64,000 bases of DNA. It comes from Telopea speciosissima. Its lineage: Eukaryota > Streptophyta > Magnoliopsida > Proteales > Proteaceae. The notes under the pieces were generated by a model. The model made no database searches and was not told the origin of the DNA. It worked only from the letters and a program-made list of their open reading frames with translations. Position 1 is the stretch's first letter, and each line of letters begins with the position of its first letter. The DNA is taken from NCBI RefSeq assembly GCF_018873765.1, contig NC_057924.1, positions 13,293,001 to 13,357,000 of the forward strand, given 5' to 3'. The translations under genes were made by a program, and so were the position numbers. Of this stretch, positions 58,001 through 64,000 are shown piece by piece.

Positions 58001-61000
58001 GACCAGATGTTGATGAATCAACCATAGTATAAGGAAAGGAACACTTGACCATACACAAGGGTTCCAACAACAAGTGGGGAGTACACACTCAACCCAAGAA
58101 ATGATTCCAGCAACAGAAAAAAAAATTCCAGCAGGAAGAAAAATAGCATAGGCTGGAGCAGTCTTTACCCACACACTTTCCAAGCAACAAAAACACTTAA
58201 TACCAACACATTTAACCCAACCCAAAGCTTATTTTTAATAAAATAAGCCCTTTAAGTGACTTATTTACATTAGGCTTAGGCGACGCCTTGACAACTATGA
58301 TCTGTTTGCTTTGCCATGGAATCTAGAGGCAATGATGGAAGATCACATGGAATGGGTGGAGAAAATAAGAGTTTTGATTATGCAGTTCAGGAGGAATCTT
58401 AATAATTGGGAAGTGGATAGAGTGGTTGAGCTTGTGAGGGTCTTGGAGGCAGCTCAGACAAGAGAAGAGGGTGGGGGACATGAGACTTTTGGGGAGGGGC
58501 ATTTAGTGAGAGATTTCGGTCAAATTTTTCTCAATATGTTCCACGGTGGGGGACTGAGTTTCCTTATTGGGTGATTTGTAACTGTCACGTTCCACTAAGG
58601 ATTTGCTTTTTCATTTTGTTGCTCAGTTTTCATGCTGTACTGGTTTATTTCTTATGGTGTGATTTGTAAGTTGTAACTGTCACGTTCCACTAAGGATTTA
58701 CTTTTTCATTTTGTTGCTCAGTTTTCATGCTGTACTGGTTTATTTCTTATATGAATATGTAAGGTGTCTCTCCTTATTTAGTTTGGCTTTATAACAGTAG
58801 TGGTTACCATTTCTTATGTAAGTGCTCTTGCATTTGGTGAATTGATGATATTGTGTCTTAATCAAGCATGAATTGAATTGCAGGTTCTTGCGGCTATGAC
58901 ATGAAAAAGGTACTGTAAGTATTCTTATTTCATGATTAGGGTTCATCTTAGATTGCCTTGTTCCATATTTCATAAACGGAATGGAATAGGGAACTGGGCT
59001 AACTACTTCTATCTTGTGTACTCTGCTTTCTGCGCTCTTCGGCCCACCATTCCTGGCATCAAGGAAGGAATGGAATAAGGGCAGCCCGATCTGATATCAC
59101 CTGTGCTTGCGTGTGGAGAGAAGGGTCCGATATCCACCGGTCAAGGAAGAAAGCTGGAATTCTTGCTTTCCTTCCCAGAATGGACTGTTTTGACTGTTTT
59201 GACTTCTTTGACCCCCCACCATGGGACAAGTTGATTTCCTTGGTCATTCAAGCTCTTCTTTTTGTCTTCTTTTTCTAGTAAGGGAGGAAGATTGGGGCGA
59301 CATCATGAGACAAAAAAGCAGTTTTTATTTTTATTTTTTTTTGAAGCATTGATCGGCCAAAGTTTGCCTTTCCACTGACTGACTTGTCGGACTACCCTGT
59401 CCAACCCTACTGTTCGTCTTCATTCTTCATTTATATTTTTTCTATTTTTTTATTAAGTTAAAATTTAAAAATAAATATGAATTAAAGTAGTAAATAAATA
59501 AAATATTAATACATAAGATTATCACAAGAAAAGATAATAAGAAATTTGCCTGTTATCAAGATGCAAGGTATTGATATAGGGATGTCAGGCCAGGCTGCGC
59601 CTGAACTGGCATACTGTTGTCAATTGCCATTAGTAGCAGGGCTTGAACCCTTCCTAATGCAGCCAAGACCTTCAGTAGGTTGATTTAGGTGGTTGATAAA
59701 AAAGAATACCTTCTTCTACGTGAGGAATTGAGTGATGTATGTACACATATGTGGAACTTCTTTGATAAATATGGTGAGTATTATATTTAAGTGTCAGAAA
59801 AGGGCTACAACCCAAAATATTAAAGTGTAATAAGATATGGATCATGTAGAAGCGTACATATGTGCGCCTCTATGATGTATTTGTCATCCAAAATGGTCTC
59901 ATGCCAGTCTTTGTTGAAAGATTGGCATGAGATGCCTCCTGATTTCGATAGGTCTGCTGGGCCATAATAAGGCATAGTAAAAATCTTCTGTAACTTCATG
60001 CAAACTGAGAACCCAAACGGTTGGAATCTCAGATGCAGACAGGTCCCCAGGTCGACTAATGCATGTGACAATTAAGTAATAGCAGGATAACAGTGAACTG
60101 ATTCAACAAATAGAATAGAGAAGTAAACAGAAGGAGATGGTTCTGATGTGGTTAACAGCTCACAGAGTATGCTGGTTTCAGAATCAGGGGATATATTCAA
60201 TAGCTAAGCAAGGATTTAATAGAATTATTATGGACAGATCTAAATCCAGCAGTTTAAACAGTGGCTATGAGGGTTACTAACAGAGAATCAGATTTGCCAT
60301 AAGGATTTATAACGTGATAGAGTTTAAAGGAGAACTAACAGAAATTAGATCTGAGACTAACCTGATAGCAGAGTATAGATGCAGATCTGTAACAAAGAGG
60401 AGAAGCTGCTGTGACCTTCGTTAATGGTACCTGCAACAGTAGCAAAGAGAAGAAAAAAGCAGGGTATTGGTTGGAAGAAAGGGTGGAAATAATAGGGAGA
60501 AAGAAGAAGGGAAGAGAAGAAATATAAGAGGGAGAAAGAGACTGCAGAGAGAAAGGAGGGTGAACAGTACTGAGGAGAGAGGGATCACATAAGAGGAGAG
60601 AGGAGAGAGGAGAGAGAAAGGATAACATGAGAGGGGAGAGAAGACAGCTCTATTGTAAAGTTTTTTTTTTAACCAACACCAAACTGATCCATTCATTTAA
60701 CCAACTCTATTGTGAAGTTTTTTTTTTTTACATATATAAACACCAAAGATCAGTAATTGACTCCTCTAATGACTTATTCTTCCTAATAAGTTTAAAACAT
60801 TGAACTTAAAAGGACTCTTACTAGATTTGACTACTCAAGGACCCACACAACCTTATCCCTATACTTAATCCCTTGTACCCCCATAAATTCCAACTTTGGG
60901 CTAATAAAAGAGGCTAATTACATTAATAAACTCAAAAAATAACAAGCCCAACAAGTCCCTTAGAATCCAACTCTGGGCCAAAATAAAGTCTTTCGAGACC

Positions 61001-63767
61001 CAATTGGACACCCTTAACTACATCAAACTTTATGGTCTTCCACATGTTACATGCCAGTCTCTAGTAATCACTTTTGGTTCCTTAAGTGAATTCTGCATCA
61101 TATTTCTAGTTATTCATGGGCCTGTTTTAAGCACGAATGTCATTTATTCTTCTTAGAAATTGAATTTGAGGCACCTGGCTGCTTTACTGTTCAAATTGCT
61201 GGGACCCAAGGATGTAGAAGAAGGTCGCAGCGGCCTGCTAATAGAAGACACAGAAGATCACCGCGTCAGTGGTAGCACCCTCATGGAAGAATATGCTGCT
61301 GCAGCCTCCGCTGTCTCTGTAAAAGAGTAAGAAGAAGAAGAATGCAGCAGCAGTGGTAGCTGGGCAGCTGCCACAAATAAGAAGGAATGAGGAGGGAAGA
61401 GGGGAAGGATCATACCAATTTAATGCATTTCTATGTGTCTAACCTTTTGCTCCCAACTTTGGGAGTAGTGTGAGGAAGCTTTGGGTCTATTGATGGGCTA
61501 ATTCTTGGCAGAATCCATTGCCATGCTTAATTTACAGAGTTGGAGACAGAGGGATGGAAAGTTGGGTTCATTGCAGGGGAAAGAGGGTCACATTCCCGAT
61601 ATGGGCAAAAGGCAAAAGCATCTCTAATAATATGTTGATATATAAATAGATATGATGGGATATACTAGGGTCCACATCCAAAGCTATGGACCTAACTAAA
61701 AGTCATTATTTCTACGGAATCATATTATATGTTCTAAAAATGGTTTGTATGTTATGGTGATGCATTGGCTCTTGGCTAGGTGCGAGGGTTCATAGCTGTC
61801 ACCTTGGTGAAAGAACTATTTATGATGTCAACTAACCCATGTGCTGGTGGTCCAATCGATACTTCAAATGATCCGACTGTTTTAACCATATGGTTTGATG
61901 AATCGGAGTTGGATTTATTTCCAGCTAATTCCTGCAATCCACTTTGAATAGCCTGCTATTGATGTTTGTTTGACCTTCATTTTTGGCCATAGGTTCCTTC
62001 TTTTGGTCAGTATAGCAGAAAATCAATGAAACTTACCTCTTGTAGCAAGATCCGCAAGTTTATTGAATAAAAAACTCCAAAAAATTAAAGATCTTAGGAA
62101 AATCTTTGCTTCTTCCCGATTCCAATTTCTAGGGTTCTGGACAATTCCAACTGATTCAGATTGGAATCGATAGATGCAGATCCCATGTATGATTCCAGGT
62201 TCTTAAACCTTGGTTTTAACCAAACAGGCTATTGACCAGTCAATGGTGTCTAGGGACCTCTTGTCCTCGGGTGATACAAACCATTCAGGCCTGGCAGTTG
62301 ATGGTCTTCACAGGCAGACCATGGTCCAATTCACTCAGTCTAATGCTCTGAGAATATCATTTTAATGAGAGTATTATAATAGTAAAGTGTCATGCCCCAA
62401 GTTTTGCTCAAAACTGGAACCTTGAATCAAACATTTGTTCCATTAGCAATGGTAAGTCTACTTAAAACATAATTAAAAAAGGTGGGGGGGGGGGGGAAGA
62501 GGGAGAAAAGAAATTGGATGTCATGGAATATACTATCAAACATGCAACTTTATCTGTGATAATATGATATCATGCCAAGGCAGTCCTCCTCCCCCCCCGG
62601 GCGATAGTTTTGCTACAAATGAAAATTCTGTTCTTCCATTTTGGATGAATTATAAACTGACTTTTGTACTTCCTTTTCTTGCTTATTTGAGTTCGTTTTG
62701 TACAGTTTACAGGTGACTTTCCCAAGTCACAATCTCTCCTTTGTCAAGAAAAATCAAAAAATGCGAAACTTGTTCACAGGTATGTTTGTTTTTAGTGGTT
62801 AAGGTTTTCACTTCATAAGTTGAGGTAATTTATCATGGGTCCAATTTCTTTCTCTAATATTTTCTAGGAGGTTTAAATTGTCTTTCATTATCTTTATATC
62901 TAGTGATCAAGTCAGATTGTTTAATAGGAATGAAACAGAATTATCCGACCAAGACAAAAAGAAATGTGATCTCCCGAAGGAAGTTTTAAATGGGCTGTTT
63001 AATGTGCCTGAGAGACCTGAAAAGCTCCCAAGAAGTCGCCCTGCGAAGGCAGTTAGGAGGACAAGAACATTTGGAACTGTGGTTGTTGAACCTCCAAGTG
63101 AGACCACTAGAGAACTTCCAATTGTCACCATGGTATCACAACAAGAAAAAGGAGATGGTATATGTCTGATATTTTTCTCTATCACTTTCGGAATATGTAC
63201 CTTTTCTTGGTAATATTTGAGATATAGTTTTCTAAAAGTTAAATGAAGTTCATTCAATAGTTTTGTACGGAGCTATGAAGGGTAGGTTCTGTTGTCCAGC
63301 CCTTCTACTGGAATTGGAGGCTTGTTAATTTGTGTTTAATTTTTAAACCTCTTTAAGTTGCAATCCATTCCTATGTACTATATAGGCAATGACCAGAGGA
63401 TTGATGCAACTTAAATGATGAAGTGGATAATTAAATGACTTTTCTCCTTTCTGCTTCTAATGTATTCTATATCATAAATAGATGTCGATGAAGATGAAAG
63501 CTACCAAATCCTTCGTCGAGCTACCGTGGAGCATAGGGCTACAATGAAGGAATACTATAAAACTGTAAGTGGCTTAATAGTTTTGTCATGCTTACATTTT
63601 CTTTTAATTATTTACGTGTTTGTGTTGTTTGTACATGAAGGAAAAAAGTGATCAATTTATTCGTCCTCAAGATCAGATGATAAGCATTGATATTAGTACC
63701 ACCTTTTCAGGCTGTTGAGGCATTTGTAAAGGGAGATCGTAGTCTGGCTGAAGAACTTTTAAGAGAG
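39481..63767 (+). CDS. SDE5: SDE5-like putative nuclear RNA export factor, 3' partial
   Basis: Exons seen: 39481-40051, 58884-58909, 62713-62779, 62904-63157, 63482-63564 and 63711-63767; more lie beyond the window. Exon 1 encodes a UBA/CUE-like helical block (LYDAFGSVISIKEIANAYCK), the conserved KYSVSMGTVSSVIGKGYVKP, and a second block DVEDFLFQML... that continues across the giant intron as EVLG|SCGYDMKK. Later exons give CDLPKEVLNGLFNVPERPE and KAVRRTRTFGTVVVEP, then the DUF1771 start QILRRATVEHRATMKEYYK|AVEAFVKGDRSLAEE. This order matches SDE5 of Arabidopsis, needed for tasiRNA production and transgene silencing with RDR6/SGS3. All listed junctions are GT-AG. Frame counting requires one further exon of length 3n+1 between 58910 and 62712, which I could not find. 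The family call is strong; the exact exon set is not. Confidence 0.75.
40328..40567 (-). repeat. 3' LTR of the copia derivative
   Basis: 240 bp. Matches 43392-43613 apart from an indel of about 18 bp (a TATTTATAATAGAGGGG segment present only here) and scattered substitutions. Confidence 0.82.
43392..43613 (-). repeat. 5' LTR of the copia derivative
   Basis: 222 bp, directly abutted by the primer-binding site at 43379-43391 with no spacer. Confidence 0.82.
43821..43922. repeat. 102-bp hairpin, 45-bp arms
   Basis: Arms 43821-43865 and 43878-43922 are inverted copies with four differences and a 12-base loop. All four differences are transitions and become G:U pairs in a minus-strand RNA, so such an RNA would pair along the whole arm. 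It could be a tiny foldback MITE or a small-RNA precursor. Confidence 0.7.
44370..44775 (+). mobile_element. RTE-type LINE 3' end, degraded
   Basis: Bases about 44410-44510 translate in places as SLGLVPSMTSDRTYWRARIH, the usual C-terminal end of plant RTE/L1-like ORFs. GACC/CCAACCCCATTAAATTGG and GGGATAAGGCTGAG followed by TTGTTGTTGTTG at about 44730-44770 form the tail. The piece in between (44530-44700) is C/T-rich and may be a rearrangement. Confidence 0.5.
44867..44925. repeat. About 60-bp sequence shared with 58213-58271
   Basis: TAACCCAACCCAAAGCTTAT followed by TTTTAATAAAATAAGCCC is almost identical at 58213-58271 in the same orientation. The two copies bracket the 13-kb retroelement nest. 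Confidence 0.75.
44953..45573 (-). pseudogene. Retroelement ORF remnant, part left of the copia insertion
   Basis: The minus strand encodes acidic sequence such as NIHDVVLEEVEFMAQFFNE and IPNIHELSVLCYGLKTDVHH, then a terminal block. It looks like a decayed retrotransposon ORF whose 5' part lies right of the copia element (50812-50986). No catalytic domain is visible, so the lineage is open. Confidence 0.35.
45574..45716 (-). repeat. 3' LTR of the 5.2-kb copia element
   Basis: 143 bp, preceded by AGAGG. Very similar to 50654-50811, which has an extra short duplication of TTAAACCC/AAATTACAAC at its end. Confidence 0.9.
45724..47283 (-). CDS. Copia reverse transcriptase-RNase H ORF (519 codons)
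   Basis: Contains NNTWDLVSLP, YKWVFVVKQKANGSIDRYKA, LDVKNAFLHKELEEEVYLDI, ALYGLKQSPQAWF and the RNase H words FTDSDWASSPDNRRSTSG and STAETEFRAMSHG, ending CKLGMHDIYAPT. The RT active site reads YVNDMVV where copia RTs have two aspartates (YVDDM), so one catalytic Asp is replaced by Asn. The frame is open, but the enzyme is probably dead and the upstream gag-pol is broken. Confidence 0.88.
   Translation of the reverse strand: MSSVSIPHTWQEALKDPKWKAAMVEEMQALKKNNTWDLVSLPPQKKIVSYKWVFVVKQKANGSIDRYKARLVARGFTQTYGLDYQETFAPVAKMNTIRLILSCAVNLGRTLQQLDVKNAFLHKELEEEVYLDIPLGFSSEAIVGKVCKLKRALYGLKQSPQAWFGRFHSAMISFGYSQSNADHTLFIKHTGSKIAVLIVYVNDMVVTGDDTEEITRLKAYLGREFEIKDLGQLRYFLGIEVAHSTRSTRGILLSQRKYVLDILTETGMLGCRPADIPVEANVCLSSQTGEPVDKGQYQRLVGKLIYLSHTRPDITFVVSMVSQFMHDPYSSHWEAAIWILRYLKAAPGKGVLFSPHSHLRIEAFTDSDWASSPDNRRSTSGHYTLVGGNLVTWHSKKQVVVARSTAETEFRAMSHGICELMEIKGLLQVLAIVVPLPMMLYGDNKSAISIAHNPVQNDRTKHVEIDRHFIKEKLEEGLICTPFVKSVEQLADVFTKGLSSKIFCPLVCKLGMHDIYAPT
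47287..48319 (-). pseudogene. Copia integrase and linker, fragmented
   Basis: 47882-48319 reads ILHSDNGQEYWDGQFRAYL and DTPAQNGVAERKNRHLLEVA, the second D and the E of the integrase D-D-E triad. The first D region falls in the frame-broken part near 48330-48360. 47287-47778 is the variable linker with proline/serine-rich sequence. Confidence 0.8.
48351..49361 (-). pseudogene. Copia protease and GAG-pre-integrase region
   Basis: SPWIIDSGASDHMTG is the copia aspartic protease site and is intact. LLCHKRLGHLPVGTL followed by CEACVLARQTR is the zinc-binding GAG-pre-integrase segment. The reading frame is lost just after it. Confidence 0.82.
49201..50120 (-). pseudogene. Copia gag, fragmented
   Basis: LDGGNYLKWSKSVYLSIDAH at about 50000-50060 opens the Gag domain and LQLEDTRR-type sequence near 49430 closes it. 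The zinc knuckle CDYCGRETHTKDFC lies near 49260-49300. Frameshifts near 49810, a TGA at 49703-49705 and a shift near 49400 break it. The probable start is the Met near 50078. Confidence 0.8.
50654..50811 (-). repeat. 5' LTR of the 5.2-kb copia element
   Basis: 158 bp, next to the primer-binding site and followed by AGAGG. Lengthened by a tandem duplication of about 16 bp near its outer end. Confidence 0.9.
50812..51000 (-). pseudogene. Retroelement ORF remnant, part right of the copia insertion
   Basis: ATG at 50984-50986 (minus) opens MATPSTNPTGDQVSMQQLAD. After a frame change it continues to the copia insertion point and apparently on into LFKAREPEVEVNVKEVPAT beyond it (45573 downward). 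TTGGTATCACAGC directly before the ATG resembles a plant primer-binding site, suggesting a second, older LTR element. Confidence 0.4.
51001..51770. other. Possible decayed 5' LTR/leader of the older element
   Basis: If 50987-51000 is a primer-binding site, the LTR should lie here. No clean TG/CA ends or second copy were found. No gene is seen. Confidence 0.3.
51778..53340 (-). pseudogene. L1-type LINE fragment, 5'-truncated
   Basis: The minus strand has, in shifting frames, HCIPMLDNIRKRLQL, GKLLSYAGRLECIRSVLQAS, MEHLLCAFLWIGKETSKF, LCLPKAEGDLGIRC-like and a CIFCWNGSEDLVHLFFACPF zf-RVT-like end. This is the RT C-terminus and zinc-binding region of plant L1. A T-rich tract near 51777 (TTTTTTTATTT) would be the poly-A tail. 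The 5' part is missing. Confidence 0.75.
53410..53623 (-). repeat. 3' LTR of the third copia element
   Basis: The + strand end CTCTAACA at 53623 abuts the polypurine tract CTCCCCCTC (53624). The left boundary is uncertain because no second LTR is present for comparison; about 53410 is a guess from the change to purine-rich sequence. Confidence 0.5.
53631..58025 (-). pseudogene. Copia gag-pol, one frame with three nonsense codons
   Basis: A 1465-codon frame from ATG 58025 to TGA 53631 with only three internal stops, all TAA: 55476-55478, 55365-55367 and 53724-53726. Domains in order: Gag (LDGTNYLDWSHSVRLSLRSK), zinc knuckle CDHCGRTGHTKDRC, protease SWVIDSGATDHMTG, GAG-pre-integrase (MLWHRRLGHPSF, CEPCMFAKH), integrase (YSDKGGEY, NGIAERKNRH), RT with intact YVDDIVV, and RNase H (FTDADWAGSITERRSTSG). 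In integrase the first catalytic position reads VHTNVWGP, with Asn where Asp is expected. The first two stops fall in the integrase-RT linker, the third close to the C-terminus. There is no 5' LTR or primer-binding site before the ATG. Confidence 0.88.
58026..58212 (-). other. Truncated leader of the third copia element
   Basis: An A-rich leader-like stretch without an LTR or a TGGTATCAGAGC-type primer-binding site. It stops at the 60-bp repeat beginning at 58213, so the 5' LTR seems to have been lost there. Confidence 0.5.
58213..58271. repeat. About 60-bp sequence shared with 44867-44925
   Basis: Same orientation, only a few differences. After it the sequences diverge (TTAGGCTTAGGCGACGCC here). 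Confidence 0.75.
58290..58570 (+). pseudogene. L1-type LINE fragment
   Basis: Broken frames give DHMEWVEKIRVLI, RRNLNNWEVDRVVELVRVLE and QIFLNMFHGG. This resembles the segment between RT and zf-RVT in plant L1 ORF2. Short and frame-shifted. Confidence 0.5.
58571..58755. repeat. Tandem duplication, 95-bp period
   Basis: AACTGTCACGTTCCACTAAG at about 58580 recurs at about 58675, and the following TTTTTCATTTTGTTGCTCAG and CATGCTGTACTGG recur at the same spacing. It lies about 130 bp before the SDE5 microexon acceptor. Confidence 0.8.
58884..58909 (+). CDS. SDE5: SDE5 26-nt microexon
   Basis: TTGCAG| acceptor and AAAAAG|GTACTG donor. Combined with the single base left from exon 1 it encodes GSCGYDMKK, continuing the helical block cut at EVLG. 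An alternative donor five bases later (ACT|GTAAGT) is a better consensus but changes the phase. Confidence 0.7.
58910..59860. other. SDE5 intron sequence
   Basis: No recognisable exon or element. About 59450-59520 is very AT-rich. The missing SDE5 exon should lie between here and 62712. Confidence 0.4.
59865..60075 (-). pseudogene. Gypsy integrase C-terminal fragment
   Basis: The minus strand reads LGTCLHLRFQPFGFSVCMKL followed by a YYGP motif, resembling the GPY/F module and preceding residues of Ty3/gypsy integrases. Very short and degraded, with no flanking LTR. Confidence 0.4.
60080..62712. other. SDE5 intron, repeat-derived
   Basis: Purine-rich stretch at about 60460-60640, poly-T tracts at about 60661 and 60719, poly-G/poly-C at about 62485 and 62590. 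An open stretch 61152-61330 ends at a good donor-like AAAAGA|GTAAGA but its translation does not resemble SDE5. No other gene recognised. Confidence 0.4.
62713..63767 (+). CDS. SDE5: SDE5 C-terminal exons, entering DUF1771
   Basis: Exons 62713-62779, 62904-63157, 63482-63564 and 63711-63767 join in frame and give a basic linker (RPAKAVRRTRTFGTVVVEP) and the first helices of DUF1771. For the second exon an upstream acceptor at 62867 is also in frame and would add 12 residues; 62903 has the better pyrimidine tract. The last donor is GAG|GTATGA at 63767. Confidence 0.78.
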
Positions 63768-64000
63768 GTATGATCTTTATGTTTTAGTGTCAGTTCTTAG
63801 ACACAAAATTAACTTGAACCCCAATACTTCGGTCAAAGTCTCGCCGTATTATACTACATTGCAGATAACTTTATTCATTGATGTACTGGAGGTTTCAATA
63901 TATTCATCCTTTTATATAGTCTGAAATATTATGGTTTGCTGGAATGTATTATACCATATTGCGATTGTTTGAAATATTATGAGTACAAGAAAATGCCAGT

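Larger units (their letters stand above)
40052..58883 (+). other. Giant SDE5 intron, about 18.8 kb, packed with retroelements
   Basis: GTAAGC donor at 40052 and GAATTGCAG acceptor at 58883. Contents in order: a deletion-derivative copia element (40328-43613), a 102-bp hairpin (43821-43922), an RTE tail (44370-44775), a degraded retroelement (about 44860-51000) split by a complete copia element (45574-50811), an L1 fragment (about 51778-53340), a copia element without 5' LTR (about 53410-58025), and an L1 fragment (about 58290-58570). Confidence 0.75.

Noticed and set aside
60335..60696. 91-97 codon minus-strand frames rich in Ser, Leu and Phe
   Set aside because: They come from a purine-rich simple-sequence stretch and have no independent support.
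61152..61330. Candidate for the missing SDE5 exon, with acceptor TTCTTAG and donor AAAAGA|GTAAGA
   Set aside because: The translation (beginning KLNLRHLAALLFKLLG) has no resemblance to the segment expected after the Gly-Tyr-Asp block.

Overview
The window is nuclear DNA from a flowering plant. Evidence: two intronless pentatricopeptide-repeat (PPR) loci, GT-AG introns including one of about 18.8 kb, an SDE5-type RNA-silencing gene, Ty3/gypsy (Tat-like) and Ty1/copia retrotransposons, L1/RTE and SINE remnants, and many MITEs with clean target-site duplications. A non-grass lineage, possibly an early-diverging eudicot, is my impression only.

Layout. 1-5.3 kb: repeat-rich intergenic DNA with a Mutator-like element (2808-4623) that has arms of about 350-370 bp and a 9-bp duplication. 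5.3-10.7 kb: a broken P-class PPR gene (6370-7842, resembling Arabidopsis At1g52640) beside an intact E-type PPR gene (9044-10672, resembling At5g66500). 10.7-14.6 kb: a copia remnant, two hAT-like elements (one carrying a nested MITE) and a Tourist-like MITE. 15.2-17.1 kb: a four-exon gene for a nuclear-looking protein with a C2H2 finger and a RING-like Cys/His cluster. 18,292-30,610: a complete but decayed 12.3-kb Tat-like gypsy element with 466-bp LTRs, gag-pol, a 57-bp tandem array and a spliced antisense gene. 30.6-36.0 kb: intergenic DNA with MITEs.

From about 36.1 kb to the right edge the + strand is one gene, read as SDE5 (putative nuclear RNA export factor, tasiRNA/transgene-silencing pathway). 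It has a leader intron of about 3.3 kb, a 190-codon first coding exon, an intron of about 18.8 kb, a 26-nt microexon, and C-terminal exons entering the DUF1771 domain; the end lies outside the window. The giant intron holds a 3.3-kb deletion-derivative copia element, a 5.2-kb copia element with a perfect 5-bp duplication, a third copia element lacking its 5' LTR, an L1 fragment, older retroelement debris and a 102-bp hairpin. All LTR elements there lie antisense to SDE5.

The cellular genes form no shared pathway: two organelle-type PPR loci, an uncharacterised zinc-finger protein and a small-RNA biogenesis factor. Coordinates come from reading the sequence by eye. Family names rest on remembered motif patterns, not database searches.
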